DNA of 64,000 nt, from positions 915,475 through 979,474 of the forward strand of contig PTEX01000232.1 in assembly GCA_003342815.1 (NCBI GenBank). The letters are read 5' to 3'. Shown one piece after another: positions 37,901-50,183 of the stretch. Numbering within the stretch: position 1 is the stretch's first letter; every line of letters begins with the position of its first letter. The notes below the pieces were generated by a model. The model saw only the letters and a list, made by a program, of their open reading frames with translations. It was not told the origin of the DNA and made no database searches. The DNA comes from Eudromia elegans. Its lineage: Eukaryota; Chordata; Aves; Tinamiformes; Tinamidae. A program made the translations under genes and the position numbers.

Positions 37901-40900
37901 ATTTCCTAATTAGTTTTGCACATCCCAAAATAATCTTCCCTGGTTTGCTTATGGGAATGTCAGGGAAGGCACTGCTAAAGCTCTGATAGAATTATGATGA
38001 TAGATGGACAACCATTCATTGAAATACAGTATTATTTGGCATGCAGAAGTGGAACAGGCAATAACATCCAGTGTGAAGAAAATTCACTGTTACTTTGAAA
38101 GCCTATACAGGATCATTCTTGCAGCAAAAGATAACAGACAGATTGATGCATGTGTCCTTGTCATCCTGGTTTTGGATAGACAAGAACAGCATCATATCCA
38201 CAGCCAAGTGGGGACCCGGTAATTTGGTCTGGGGGGACACGCTCATTTGGTCTAGTTGTCAAAAACAAGCAAAAATCATTATAACCATGATCATACAGAA
38301 TGAGTATACAAATGCCAGCAAACTACTTCACTAGCTGCTGTGCTGAAACTGCTAATTAACCTCAGTGGATTACACAGGTCCTCTTCTCAGATAGCAGCTT
38401 TCACAAACAGAGTGTATTAAATTCTTCATGTGCATGTCATTCTTCATTTTTTTCACATGGAGTCTCAACCCATCAGAAACAGTTCCCTTTTCCTTGATTA
38501 GAACATACTGCACCAATACCAAAGAGTCCAAAATTGCTCCTCTGTGGTGCAACAGTTACATACCAACATGAATTTGCCGAATTCTTCAGGTGCTATAAAC
38601 ACAATAATACAACTGCAAACTAAAAAAGCAAATCTTAAAATCATAATGGTTTGTAGCAAAACTACATGCACTGAACAGATCCCTGCATTCATCAGCCAAA
38701 TGTTCTGAGGACCTACAGTAGGAGCGTCAGCACCCTGCTCTGTTGAGCAGCGATCATCTTTGCAATTCTCTTGTAGTAAGGGAAACTGAGCTTTGAAGCA
38801 GTTTGTTCAAATTTCTGTGCAATTAATACCCATTCTAGTCAGGAACAGAATGTTTTACACGTTGATATTTTGTGGGTGGATGTCAAGATACTGTTGTTAT
38901 CTTATGTCTATTTTAAGATTTCTGCAGTTTTTTAACGGATGCTGAATAATCAAAACAGTTTGTGTTTGTGTATGGACAAATAAATGAGAGTACGTTCTCT
39001 CACCAATCTACTCGTAGAGTAATTACACTGAGAGACTTTCCCAGTTCCAGCCTGAACAGTCTCTTTGCTCCCAGGATACATATCAGAAGAACAAGTGACA
39101 CCATAGTTGAAGAAATATTTCATATTGAAAAGGCAACATATCTCCACTAACACCTCATTTTCCAATGAAAAAAGGTAGTGAACTGATTCCAGGGGCAGGA
39201 ACCTTCAAACAAGAAGTTCTTTAAGATCTGCTAACAGTATTTCAAGAAAAGCACATCAGAGGTAAGAACCTGCAGGTAGTGAGCTTTCCAGCGACCAGAA
39301 ACAGGCAAATTGAAGAAAGAGCCTCCTAAAAAGGCCTTGATCATCCAGTGAAGCTACAGAACATTTTCACATAAACATTTGCATACCAGGACTAAGAGCA
39401 ACCAAACATAGACCAAACCAAACGTTTATCCTCTAAAATGCAAAACTCAACTCTCTTAATTTTCACAAGAAACTAAAAAAACAGAAATCTTCTCTTGGGC
39501 CTGAAGTACTCCTCCAACATGAGTAGCTTCCTTGTTATTACAAGCAACATCTGAAAGAGGAGTGCACAAATTACAGCATGTTGAAAACGCCACGGATGAA
39601 GATGTTTTGCCTCCATAAAAGCAGAAGTCATCTGAAATGCTCAACGGAATGCTACCACCGGCCCCACAAATACCAATTGTTTGTACTCTGAGGACACCAC
39701 TCATGATCCTCACCCAGCCGACCAGAGATATTTTTGAAAAAGTCACAAGGACGTTGTGTAAGCAAAGGCTTTTATACAAGAAAAGACTCTCAGCTCATCA
39801 TAAACACTCCTGTCAAACACTACCTTTGCCCAAAATCTTAAAGAAAAAAAAAAAAAAACCCTCAAATTATTGACCTCCTATATGAGAATGCCCAAACTAG
39901 GGGGGAGAAAAAACACCCAGAGCCATCCTTCCTCTTCTTCAAACTATCTCCCAACCCCGATAAATCTTCAGAATGATAATCATCAGAATAATGATGATTA
40001 TTCTGATTCTTGATAAAAAATAGAAGTGAAGAAGAATAGAAGATTTTTTTTGAGTGAAACATCACACAAAATTTGTCTAAACCTTCCCATCCCCGTAAGG
40101 ACCTTCTCTTCTATTCCAGGCATCAGCACTCCCCGGTCCTTCAAAGGATCCCCCCCCAATGCTTCCTGGGGTGTCATATCCAGCACATCAGCCATCCTCT
40201 TTTCGGGTGAAATCAAACAACCACTAAGACCCGAACGAACTGGTCTTCTGTGTGAGTACACGAACACCCAAGTGCCAGGAAAACAGCTCTCACAAGGCAA
40301 TCATTCAGTCTCTCATTTTCAACCCTGATCCTCAAGGCAAACCTATAAATCGCCACCCTCACCGCACACCAAAAAATAAGAATTCCACAGCCAGCAGACA
40401 ACACAGCGATACTGCTATTTTGCCCAGTATCATCTCCCACAGCTTCCACACTATTCCCCATCCACATCCCACAGGCTGTAACCTCCCCTTTCCTGTTGAC
40501 ATCTAAGCTAATAATTTAAACCTGACAGAACACAATCTTTCTCACTCTCTTCCAAGCATCTTATTTCTGCTTTTCTCCAAATTAATGTTCTCTCTACTTC
40601 ACGCTACATTTTTCTTTCCCAGATCATCTAGCTGATAGGTATCTGCTTGAAAGACTGAGGGACTCTCTCAATTTGTGTTCTGCTTTGAAACAGTCAATTT
40701 TATTTCAAGTGTGAAGGTGGTTTGTGTGCCCAAAAGCTATTCTCATTTTCAAATCACACTAGTTGGTCTAATAAAAGATGCTACATCTATGTACTCCGCC
40801 ATTGAATATCACAGCCACACCAATATTACTATGCTTTTATCAAAATATAGTATATTTAAAATCAAATCATACTCATATTCAAAATAATTTTCTAGTCCAT

Positions 40901-43900
40901 ATACAACACTTGAAAATATTTTTTGAACCCATGTTCTTCCCAATACTTTTCTGCCATCAAAAGCTGGAGTGAAATTTTAATTAGTCCTCTGAAAATTTTC
41001 TAATTACCAACTTCAATCCTTTACAAGTCATCAGTGTCATCAAGAAAATGTTTGGAAAATAAAACAAGACGACATCTGATTGCCATTAGATAGCAAGATA
41101 AACCCATCAAGACACAGAAACTCTTCATTGTTGCAGGTTTAGTACTAGAAGAACAGTTTTCTGAATTCCCAATCTTCCTTAACAAGTCAGCCAGCCCCTC
41201 TCCATTTCTTGATGTGAGAAACTATGACCACGCTTCGGTTCTGAGAAAATAAATACGGATTAAAACTACCTGAAAACTCTACTATCTTCTGAGAAACCAC
41301 TACGAACTACTGCTCAGACATCTTTAGTTTTTCAACTTTCTACTGCTAGTTACACCTAACTCCATTTGCCCTGAGGAATTCCATGAGATATGAAGATGAT
41401 ATTGCAACACACTCTTGTTCATTTTTTCCCCTCTAGAATCACATTTTCTGCACCAACAGTGGACCAAATCTCCGAAGACTGAAACAACCACTACATACAT
41501 ATTTCTGTTTGCATCTGAATATTCATAAATGTTTACAGAGGAATTCAGTCCCAAACTTACTAATAACATGATACGTGCATTGTAAGATAGAACATATACT
41601 TCATAAAACATTTGAACTACTGGTAGGAGGAGAGGGCTCCACTAACCAAATACTTCCCATTTTAAAGCCTATCAGTGTGTCTACATTCAACTTACTCTTC
41701 TTTTGAGAACCTGTACTCTTACCATCGTGATTAGAATTTCCCAGGGTCCATGGCTCATCTGAATCAAAGTGAGTATCTCCTCCTATTCCTGGTCCAGGAA
41801 AGTAAGCGTGTGCTAGGAATCCACCTTCTCCATCAAACGGAGAACTGTCTCCATGGAAACCAGAAGCAAAAAATATCATAATATCTGCCTCCTTCCTGTC
41901 ATTTTTAATTTCATGGTACGGGACCTCTTCAAAGGTGAGTGGTGTCACTCTCTGCCACACATCAAATGCCTGACGAATGGCTCTCCTTGTATCAGTCTCT
42001 CCAACCTTGGGGGTATAGTTGTGTACACTGCATAAATGAGAAAGAAATATTGTTTAAAGGTACATAATTCCACTCAAGACTTATTACAATTCCAACACAT
42101 AACTATTTGTATTGAATTTCTATTTCTAGAGAATTTTCTTTTTTTTTCCAAAAATTCCTTTGAGCATGCAAATTTTTGCTTTTCCAAACTAAGTTACCAA
42201 CAAAACAATAGCCCTGATATGAATTCCACTAAAGTTAACAAAAATCTTACCAATATTCTGGTTGATCTTGCACTATTTGGTAAAAGTCTGATTATCTTCC
42301 AAATTACGGTGTAAAAAGTAAAATAATTTGAAAATGCTAATAATTTCAGTTTTTGTCTGAAAATATGCTAAAATGAAAACCAGAGTATGACAAAAAATCC
42401 TGAAATCCTTTATGAAAAACAAACATATCAGTACTCTGTCCAACCTTACTTTTGTGAGCAATTCCATCCTAACAGCTCACGATGAGCGACGAACCTGTCA
42501 GTTTTATGCCACTGCATGACAGTAGATGAGTTAATTAATAAAACAGTTTAACTGAAGTTTAACTGAAATTCTCCATAAGCTTTTTAAGCTAAAGTATTCA
42601 CGGGGATTCTGTGTGTGTGTGTGATATGCTGAAAATCTACTCAACTTGGGTAATGCAAAATATTTATGTCATGTAAACTACTTTCAGTCTTTATAGAAAC
42701 TGCCTGAACTTAATACAATAACTGACAAATAAAAGACTCTGTAATGCATTCAATGGTAAACTGAAATACCACCACTAGTAGCACTTCAAACATTAAAAAT
42801 AGAAATTTAAGCACCTCTTAGTTTGGAAACAGCAGAAGTGAAGTCACCTTACCAGCTTACTGAGGTTCTGCATGCACAGTAAGTTATTTTTTTAATTATA
42901 CACTTGTTTTTCCCTAAAATCTAGGAAAGGTCTGAAGTAAGGTTTGACTTTCTGCCATATGTATTAGGTGACCCTTTATAGTTAGAGTTAAAAGAACAAT
43001 TACTGGCAGAAGCTTTGAATCAGCCCCCAGAAGCAAGCATAATACCTGCTCCCTCCTGAGTACCATAGCTGTCTGGGACAATACTGAAGTATAGGGCCCA
43101 TAAGGTAAGAGAACCTCTCTCTAGAGAAACAACTGCTGTCAGACCATTGCAGGAGGTCAGCAGGGGCAGCCTGGCTTCCTGGTAGTGAATGGTGAACTTG
43201 CAAAGCAACTAAGGAGGTACAACTGCAATTCAGTTACGAAACAGTCTGGTATACTCAGCACAAAGGCTTCAAAGAAGCAGGAAGATTTCCATAAAGCCAA
43301 GCTGCAAATCTAGTCTCAGCTACCTCAGGGCTTGTGCACTAGCAACTTTCCTTAGGCTCTCTGGTTGGAGGCCTGCTGGTGCACCCAGATAATGCCACAT
43401 CCACACCGCCAAGATGATGGGGGTGCAGTGTCTCATTTCCAGCAAAACAGATTCAGGAGCATCGGGAGAGTCTGTAACTCTTCAGGGACTGGAAGTACTG
43501 ATATAGGTAACATACATGCAAATGCTGCTTACTGCATAAGTAAGTTAGGAATGGTATACCCATTCTGAAAGCTGAAACTCTACGTTTGTGGGTAAAGATC
43601 TTGCTGTCCTTATAGGACATACATACAGAATGCTGCACTAGAAATTGCTTCTCATAAGTCAATGGTGCCCTCCTACATATGATACAGGAGCATCTCAAGC
43701 TCCACAGAACTGTTTGTGAACTGTGCTTGCTCAGCAGGTCAGCGGAGTATTCCAAGAACGCTTCCAAGCATTTCCCACCTTGCAAAAGGCAACTGTGGGA
43801 ATTGTCACAGGTGGTCTAGAGGAAAGGAAGGGGTTGCTTTCACAGGTATTAGATGAGCCCTCTCCCCAGTTAGGTACGAAGCCAATTTCCAAGTGAATAT

Positions 43901-46900
43901 TATTTCCCTACAAAGAGTTAATATAAATAGACTAAAGCAAAGTCTGCATGCTTTAGGTACAACCTGGTATGCGGCAGCAGGGAGGTACAGGTGGTTTTAT
44001 GGTCCAAAGCCTTTATGAAGTTCAGTTGCTATCTGTCTGGCCCTGACAGCTTCATAAAGGATCTAGTAACTACAAGCCCTGAACTCACAGTTCAGCTGAC
44101 TGCTGCTTCCTCCATGCAGAGACTTTGTGGCCACAAACAGAAAAACACTTTGAAGAAAACAACATTTGCAGTTCTAAAAGAGTGGAGGGAAAAAAGCCTG
44201 GAGGACCAGGTGCTGATAGCAATGGCAGGGAATACAGCCACAAGAAACAATAAAACTAAAAAGAGAAATAAACTTGTAGGATACACCTGGAAAGATCTTC
44301 TCCTTCAGGGACAGGGAAGTACAAACAGCTACACACAAAGGTCATGATGACCCCATCTTTATTCCCATGCATAACTCTGATTTACCCTGTTCAAGGATTC
44401 CTTCATACTGGAACAGATGCACAGAAGTGTTACTAAGGTAAACAGGAGAATTAAGATCTCATTAAACAAGAAAAATTAACAAAAGGGAAGTCTGAGAGGG
44501 AATCTGGTAGTTGTCTAAAAACACTGCACGAACATTGTGGGGTGGGGTGGGGAAACAATGATTAAACTTGCTGGCTGCAGAACAAGAGAAAAAGAGTATA
44601 AGGTGATCAGGTAGGATCCTAGGCTACAAATGGCCTAGAATATATAAGTACTAAATCACAGCAGGATCTGCATAAAAAAACCCAAACAAACAACAATACT
44701 TATTAAAATATCTGGACTGATTTCTGAAAGTGATTAGATGATACAGAACTCACATCCCCAGTGACTTCTTTTCCAGCACAGAGTTGCTTTCTCACTGAGA
44801 ACATACTTCTGAGATATTTCAGTGCTCTGAAAAATTTCCCCCATGTACTGTAATTCAGTTCTTGAAAACATTCAAGAGAAAAATTACTTTTTACATCTCA
44901 TTACTTATTACAAAAAAAAGGAAAAAAATGGGAATATCTTTTTATAAATAAAAATGGGGAGTGGAGAAGGGAATATACCTGTAGGTTATGTGCTTCTGCC
45001 TCCATTTTTGTCCAGTTAGTGCATATCGCTTCTTCCTCCGGCTATGGCCTAAGTGGGGATGATCTGGGACTCCACATCGAGGCTTCTTCATCCACCTGGA
45101 AAATTAAAAAGAATGCTCACTAGCAGTTTGGAACAGAAATTCAAAACAACTAAGGGCATGACTGCAAAACGTCCTTGAGATGACCAATACAGAACTCAAG
45201 AAGAACTTAGTCCTTCCTTGATGAACTTTATTCTCTTTGCACAGGACTGGAAACATCCCTTCTGATGACAATCCAAATATCTCACAAAAATCCTGCTCCT
45301 TTTATACCTCAGTACATAAATATTAGAAAAAGTAGCCCTTGTTCTGTACAATAGCTTAATGATGATAATACTGCAAGATACTTGGATTCACCTCTGTGTG
45401 CAGCATGATCAAACTCTCTTATCAACTCTCCATTTATTACAGCACTGCTGTGCCAGTAGGGAGAAAAAAGGCAAGAACAAAAGAACCTCCAAATCATTAT
45501 TAGTCAAGAGTAAACAGGACTCTCCCACCTAATTACTAAGGCTTCCACCTGTAACCACAAAAGCAGATCTCTCAAATTCATGGGTCACAGTCCTCAAATT
45601 CACTTAGGTCCTCCCCTATACTCCCCTTACTTTTTTGATGCCACTCACCGATACAGGAAACTCTTGCCACTGTGTCCAAGTTGAACTAGGAGAGCAAAGT
45701 ATGCTGCTCCTCCAAAAGCTACCCATGCGTTATTATCACAGTCGTACCTCCTTCCTACTTCCTTTTCTTTCAAAAAACTCATTCTTTCTTGCATTAGCTT
45801 GACAAGGAGAAACAAAGTGACTCAGAACATTATCCTGTTTGCTTGTTAGGGCAGGCTTCAAAAAAGGGTGGTAGGACACCAAATCCTCACCCCTGCTCCC
45901 AGCACAGCTTCGACTTCGTAGCTGTAAAGACTTGTTCCTAGACAGAAACCTTCCCCCAAACAGCCTAAGAACAGTCATTCCAGCGTAAGTTTGTGTTCAC
46001 AGCTCAGGCAGCAAACAGTTTGCCTTGACTTTGTCGACTTCCCACATTTAAAAATTCCTGGTTCTTACAATTTCATGGCAATCATCTGCCATCTCCCTCC
46101 TGCCAAAAAAGCACTCCTTTCTAGCCCGTTCAAATGAGAACATGCCCATATGGCATATATTTCCAAACATGGTCCTGGAAAATAACACTTTTGCTTGGCT
46201 CCAAGAAAACGGGGTCATATTTCCAGATTCAAAAGAAATGTCTTTGAAGACACCTATACACGAAAGCTGTATAGGTAAAGAAGGTGAAGCAATGAGTGCT
46301 ATCTCTCACCTCTAGGAAGAAAGACCTCCAACTCACCATGGCTCTGGGTCTCATTGGTCTTCTGCATCACTTCGCTATGCCATGTTCCCTGTTTCTTCTG
46401 AATTGCCTACTTTCCAAGACACTTCCCCAACATCCAAGAAGACAAGCAGCCATTGTCCTTACTTTTATTCCAGTGCTCCTTTCGTGGCATATCTTGTAAA
46501 TATTTCCACTTTTAATAAATGTTTCTATTATCTGGGTAAGGTGTTTGGATTACCCAGTCCCTCCTCCTTGCACCTGACCTTCCTTGTTTAGCTACACAGG
46601 CTCTTCTGTGATGGCTTTGCACATTTGATGAGCTCTATATTTTCATGCCTTATTAACATCTCTGCTTCCTTCTGCAGGGGCTAATGCTTTTGAGTGGTTC
46701 CACCTAGTCACTGGGCTTATCTCTTTCTCACAAAAGGTCTTCACCTTCCTCAAAAGCTTCTGCCTCTTTATACCTCAGAAAGGGGCTAAGCATGAAGGTC
46801 AGATAGCTGAAAACACAGGATGCTCTCCACATGACATCACTTCTCTTGGGGAAAGCAGCAAGGTACCCCCAGTTTGTGGCTAGAACAGCATGGCAATCTG

Positions 46901-49900
46901 AGAATGTCAAAGAAATATTTTATCATGTAGAGTCCTTAAGGATTTGGTTCTAGTGTTCCCCTGGTGGGAACATGGAGCCAGACGATAAGCTAGAATATAA
47001 ACTCAGTTCCAAAAGGGGAAAGAAAAAAAACACAGCAAAAAGGAAGAGAGAAAGCTTATAGATAGAGCTTTTAACTTGGAGAGGGCAGGGGGAAGGGGAC
47101 AGAGGAGAGAAGAACAGTTGAGTCAGGACAAAAAGGGTTTCTTTCTCGGCCTCACTTTGCTTCCTCAGTTCACCATGAGGGATATATACTTATTGAGGCC
47201 ATGCTTGCTGATGTTGTTCAGATACTGAGACTAGGGAGAGACAGACATTCCCTGCATAGACTTCAGGAATTTAATACACATGTCTAACAAAGCCGAGACA
47301 ACAGAAAAGATAAAGACATTGACATTGCCAGGAAACCTGTGCGCGTTTACGTAGGCCCCTCCAAAGCCTGAAAAAACAGCCAGAAAAGCTATCCATACCC
47401 TGAAAAAAACACATCCTGAAAACAGTGTGTATGTGCATCACATAGTTTGGGGTCTTAAAGAGCAAGAGCTTCCAACAGTTGTGCTATATTCTCTCACAGG
47501 GGCCTTGCTCACACAAAGTCAATTCCCATCCAATGATTAGTTCCAAGATATCTAAATCGATTTCAACTGCATGGACAATGAACAACTGTGAATGCCCTCG
47601 GGGGTTATTACATTTCGTGCTCTTGCCCCGGCTCCATGGTCATGTAAGCATGCCAGGCTGGATACAGGGCTATTCTAGAAGCAAGCTGCAGTAATAGCAC
47701 TCTTGAGGCTTAGGGTTTCCCAAACCAAAGTTTCCCTGGGATCAGGATTTTCATAGCTGCTAATGGATACACTCTACACATCTCTGCCTAATTCCTGCTT
47801 CAGCTCCCATTATACTTCTGCCGGTTTGAACCCCAACATTCTGTCATTGCAAGCTCCACAATGCAACTACACATCATCTAAACCCAACTTTTTTAGCTGG
47901 ATACAGCAAGGGAACACACAGTTTGTCAACCCTCTGTGCTAATGTCAAGTTGAGACTGTTTTACTTAATCCCTTTTTACTGGGGTCACCTTCCCAAAACA
48001 ACTTATTTCCCAGCCTTGTGGGCTTAAAAACCCAGAAAGGGTGTGGAGCAGAGGATCTCTAAGGGTCTCTGCACACATCCATCATTCTATGATATGCAAA
48101 GCTACAACACTGCCTGTTTAACAGACACAAACTTCAGCGCTGGGGATCACACCTGGAGCAGGCTCCTGAAGCAGCAGGACCCCTGACCCAGGCCAGAGGT
48201 TTATTGCCACTGCCTCTGTGCTTAAGCAAAGGAGCGCTCCAAAGCTGTGGTATCAATGCAGAGCAAGTCTCAGCTGGAAAATGCCAGCTTTTAGAAGCAT
48301 TTCACACACCTTTGAAAAGCAAAGGTATCATCCTCTGTATCCCTCAATGGAGGACAAGCAGCTTCTCATGGGAGCCGAGAGGATGTTACATTCACTGGAG
48401 AGGGACCTCCCAGTCCAGGATGATCCCCCAAAATACACTTCTGGCTTTGGTTTCTCCTTGCTGCCCCAGCAACATCTGGATGTCTCTTCAGCTGATACAA
48501 CACGTCCAGCAATCTAACAAGCAGGACGGGTAGAAGCTACAAACACCACATCAATACTGCTGTTTCCAACATACGCTGAGCAAGCAGACAGAAGGCAACA
48601 ACCTCCCAGGAACCAAGGGCCTCTAGCCAAAGGGCTCCACGCCGGCACTTCAGCGCTATCGAGGGGCTGCTGCAATCACAATGAACAAACAAGATGCAGC
48701 CAGTAAACAACACATGTCTGCTAGTGTCCAACAAAACGGCAAGCATTTGACACCGACAGCAGCCTTAGGTATCTTCATCCAGGGACCTCTACAACTAACC
48801 AGCAGGAAGGGTGTTCAGTTACTACTCTAGGCCTTCACAGAGAGCATCTATGCTGGTCACAGCCCCAGTTCCTTGAGAGACTTCTTGAGAAGTCATTTCT
48901 GGAGCCAGGATTTCCCCAAAGTGCAGGAGATGGTAAGAAACATCGCCCTTGATTCATGCTTCACTCGTGCACCAGAAAGGGAGATCTACGTACAAAGAAC
49001 TGCCTTTAACAAGAGCTTCTCCTAACATCTGCAAACCATACTCCTGGCAAAAAGATGAAGCTGGATTTTACTCATGTGTTTTGTTTAGGGGCACCCTTTC
49101 ACACTTGCTAACACTTTTGTGACTGGCTGAGTTAGTCACATTAAACGTTCCTGGGGGTTTCTGCCACCAGCAACAAGCACTCATTTTAGAAGATATCTAG
49201 ACAGGAAAAGACAAAAGCATCCTACGTTAATCTTACTCAATAGTTGTTGGATCCAAAACTCCCGTTACTGGGATCCCGTAAAACTGCTGCATAGTGGCCA
49301 CTGCAGACTGCATGGCTTTGCTTGACTGCGAAGCTGGCATCTGACCGTCAGACGGAAGCAAATAGCCGTAAGTTTTCAACCAACCCTGAAAAACAGAGCA
49401 CAAGAAGCTGCAAGGTCAGTGGTCAAATCCACACATCGGAGTATTTCTCCCCAGGCAAAATACGAGGGCGCTACGCAGCTAAAGAAACTCAGCTCTTTGC
49501 TTGTTCATTTGGCAATAGGATGTGGCAGCAGGGGCGGGATGGGGACCCAAGCTCACAGCACCCATCTAGACCGGCACCAGTTACAAAGAGCTGCAATGCC
49601 CACCAAATAACCGTGGCAGACGCATGCCTTTGTACAGAGCAAAGGTACGAAGGCAAACGAGAAGCACTTTCCTGGGTGCAAACGGAGCCTCTCACTTGTC
49701 TGATACCTCCTCTGCTGCCTGTCACCTGAAGCCTTGCCAGTCCCCACAGCAGCAGCAGGGTCGCCAAACCCCACTGCAGCCTACAAAGCTCTGTCCCGTG
49801 CTCTGCCGATGGGGCAAAACAGGAGGCTCCCCATCCGATACTTCTAGCTCAGCCTGGGGGCATCAGAGCCACTCGGGTCCTCTATGGAGATGGGCCCAGC

Positions 49901-50183
49901 ACAGCAGCACGGAGGAGCCGAGCAGCAGCCGCTGTCCGGGCCGGCGGCAGCAGGGAGAGCGCCGTTACCGCTGGGCCTGGCCCTCCCCGGCCCCGCGCAG
50001 CCGCCTGGGCCGCCACCGTCCGCCGCCCCGTCCTCCCCCGTGTCCGCGCCGGGGCGCAGCGGGCGGACCCACCCGGCCGGTGCTGGCGTCGCTGTGGGCG
50101 GCGGCGCGGAGCACGGCGCAGATCAGGGGCAGCAGCGAGCGCGCCGCGGGCAGGCCCCGAGCCCGGGGCCGCCTGGGCGCCAT
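13165..50183 (-). CDS. MMP24: MMP24, membrane-type 5 matrix metalloproteinase (complete, nine coding exons)
   Basis: MT5-MMP is a zinc endopeptidase anchored in the plasma membrane, mainly neural, that cleaves matrix and cadherins. Coding exons on the minus strand: 50183-50073, 49385-49237, 45095-44979, 42027-41723, 26823-26662, 16880-16666, 15496-15358, 14412-14146, 13502-13165. They join in frame into 600 codons plus stop; human MMP24 is 645 aa with nine exons. Order of parts: signal peptide (about 1-26), prodomain with cysteine switch PRCGVPD (Cys94), furin site RRKKR (106-110), catalytic domain (111 to about 281) with [11 protein letters not shown] (237-247) and Met-turn Met255, proline-rich hinge, four-bladed hemopexin domain closed by Cys335-Cys524, stem, transmembrane helix (about 555-579), cytoplasmic tail ending EWV, the PDZ-binding motif known for this protease. 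The N-terminus is shorter than human, and the juxtamembrane furin motif is absent. Identification is secure. Confidence 0.97.
13503..14145. other. MMP24 intron 8
   Basis: A 0.64-kb intron with a GTACGTACC donor and a TTTTCTAG acceptor. No other feature is seen. Confidence 0.8.
14146..14412 (-). CDS. MMP24: MMP24 exon 8: hemopexin blades 2-3
   Basis: Encodes residues 400-489. Hemopexin-type motifs are visible: [29 protein letters not shown] and [11 protein letters not shown]. The splice phase is 1 on both sides. Confidence 0.95.
14519..14692. repeat. AT-rich low-complexity tract in MMP24 intron 7
   Basis: Almost pure A/T with (TA)n and AAATA-type words. Likely length-variable. Confidence 0.9.
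14693..15357. other. remainder of MMP24 intron 7
   Basis: Non-coding; nothing recognised apart from the AT-rich tract at its left end. Confidence 0.6.
15358..15496 (-). CDS. MMP24: MMP24 exon 7: hemopexin blade 1-2
   Basis: Encodes residues 354-400, from [17 protein letters not shown] to KFVFFKG. It starts in phase 0 and ends in phase 1. The hemopexin DAAYER motif is present. Confidence 0.95.
15497..16665. other. MMP24 intron 6
   Basis: A 1.2-kb intron with a clean donor (AAG|GTACTA) and acceptor (TTCACAG). No embedded gene or transposon is recognised. Confidence 0.7.
16666..16880 (-). CDS. MMP24: MMP24 exon 6: hinge and start of the hemopexin domain
   Basis: Encodes residues 282-353. It begins [12 protein letters not shown], runs through a basic, Pro-rich hinge ([18 protein letters not shown]) and enters the hemopexin domain at NICDGNFN, with Cys335. 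Ends EMFVFK in phase 0. Confidence 0.95.
16881..26661. other. MMP24 intron 5
   Basis: A 9.8-kb intron. Several reverse-strand open frames (for example 18653-18988, 22208-22414 and 25318-25713) have no splice context or family similarity that I can recognise. Poly-A and poly-T runs occur near 23196 and 25121. A GC-richer patch lies at 24050-24420. I see no clear CR1 copy and no RNA gene. Confidence 0.5.
26662..26823 (-). CDS. MMP24: MMP24 exon 5: zinc-binding active site
   Basis: Encodes residues 228-282. It contains [11 protein letters not shown] (His237, Glu238, His241, His247), the three zinc ligands and the catalytic Glu, followed by the Met-turn SAIMAPFYQ (Met255). It ends at IQKIYG. The acceptor is TTTCTGCAG. 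All catalytic residues are intact. Confidence 0.97.
29171..29218. repeat. 15-bp pyrimidine tandem repeat (about three copies)
   Basis: The unit TTATTTTCCTTTTCC is repeated about three times, a pure CT/T tract on the + strand. Confidence 0.85.
34873..34935. repeat. poly-A homopolymer, 50 uninterrupted A
   Basis: Fifty A residues are followed by one G and twelve more A. No coding sequence or AATAAA precedes it as would be expected for a retrocopied mRNA, so it is best called a homopolymer. Its true length may be uncertain in the assembly. Confidence 0.9.
37375..37855 (-). mobile_element. CR1-type LINE fragment, 3' end
   Basis: On the + strand it begins ACCATAGAATCATTATGG and continues with reversed CR1 words (AAGACCTTCAGGATCATTG, GAGCAGCCTGTTCCAATGC, GAAATTCTTCCTAATG, GGTCTCCCCTGAG). 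It ends near GATGCCGTTGGTCTTCTTGG. Its 3' tail differs from the copies at 8401 and 50596, so it is a different CR1 subfamily. It is inserted in MMP24 intron 4, in the same orientation as the gene. Confidence 0.93.
41723..42027 (-). CDS. MMP24: MMP24 exon 4: first half of the catalytic domain
   Basis: Encodes residues 126-228, from [10 protein letters not shown] through the [13 protein letters not shown] and [16 protein letters not shown] segments, which carry structural zinc and calcium ligands in the family, to NSNHDG. The acceptor is TTTATGCAG and the donor GATG|GTAAGAG. The exon's 5' part extends beyond the longest obvious open frame; splice site and frame continuity set the boundary. Confidence 0.95.
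42028..44978. other. MMP24 intron 3
   Basis: A 3-kb AT-rich intron with a short (GT)n at about 42611-42623. Nothing else is recognised. Confidence 0.6.
44979..45095 (-). CDS. MMP24: MMP24 exon 3: cysteine switch and furin activation site
   Basis: Encodes residues 87-126. PRCGVPD (Cys94) is the latency-maintaining cysteine switch. RRKKR (106-110) directly before YALTG is the intracellular proprotein-convertase activation site typical of MT-MMPs. Too short to show up as a long open frame; found by motif and confirmed by in-phase splice sites on both sides. Confidence 0.95.
45096..49236. other. MMP24 intron 2
   Basis: A 4.1-kb intron. The only repeat noted is a short CR1 3' tail near 48044-48093. 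No gene is recognised. Confidence 0.55.
48044..48093 (+). mobile_element. possible CR1 3'-tail remnant
   Basis: The words GAGGATCTCTAAGGGTCTCT and CCATCATTCTATGAT resemble the sense-strand 3' end of CR1 (target-site-adjacent ATTCTATGAT octamers). Short and diverged. Confidence 0.45.
49237..49385 (-). CDS. MMP24: MMP24 exon 2: prodomain
   Basis: Encodes residues 38-87, beginning [11 protein letters not shown] and ending GVLDPTTIE, the peptidoglycan-binding-like fold of MMP prodomains. The acceptor is TTTTTCAG and the donor ATTGA|GTAAGA. Confidence 0.93.
49386..50072. other. MMP24 intron 1
   Basis: A 0.69-kb intron whose exon-1-proximal part lies in the CpG island. No other feature is seen. 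Confidence 0.65.

Larger units (their letters stand above)
26824..41722. other. MMP24 intron 4
   Basis: A 14.9-kb intron, the longest of the gene. It contains a 15-bp pyrimidine tandem repeat (29171-29218), a 50-A homopolymer (34873-34922) and one CR1 fragment (37375-37855). The remainder is AT-rich sequence without recognisable genes. Two stretches with coding-like open frames on the minus strand (36965-37374 and 40000-40470) are discussed under findings. Confidence 0.6.
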
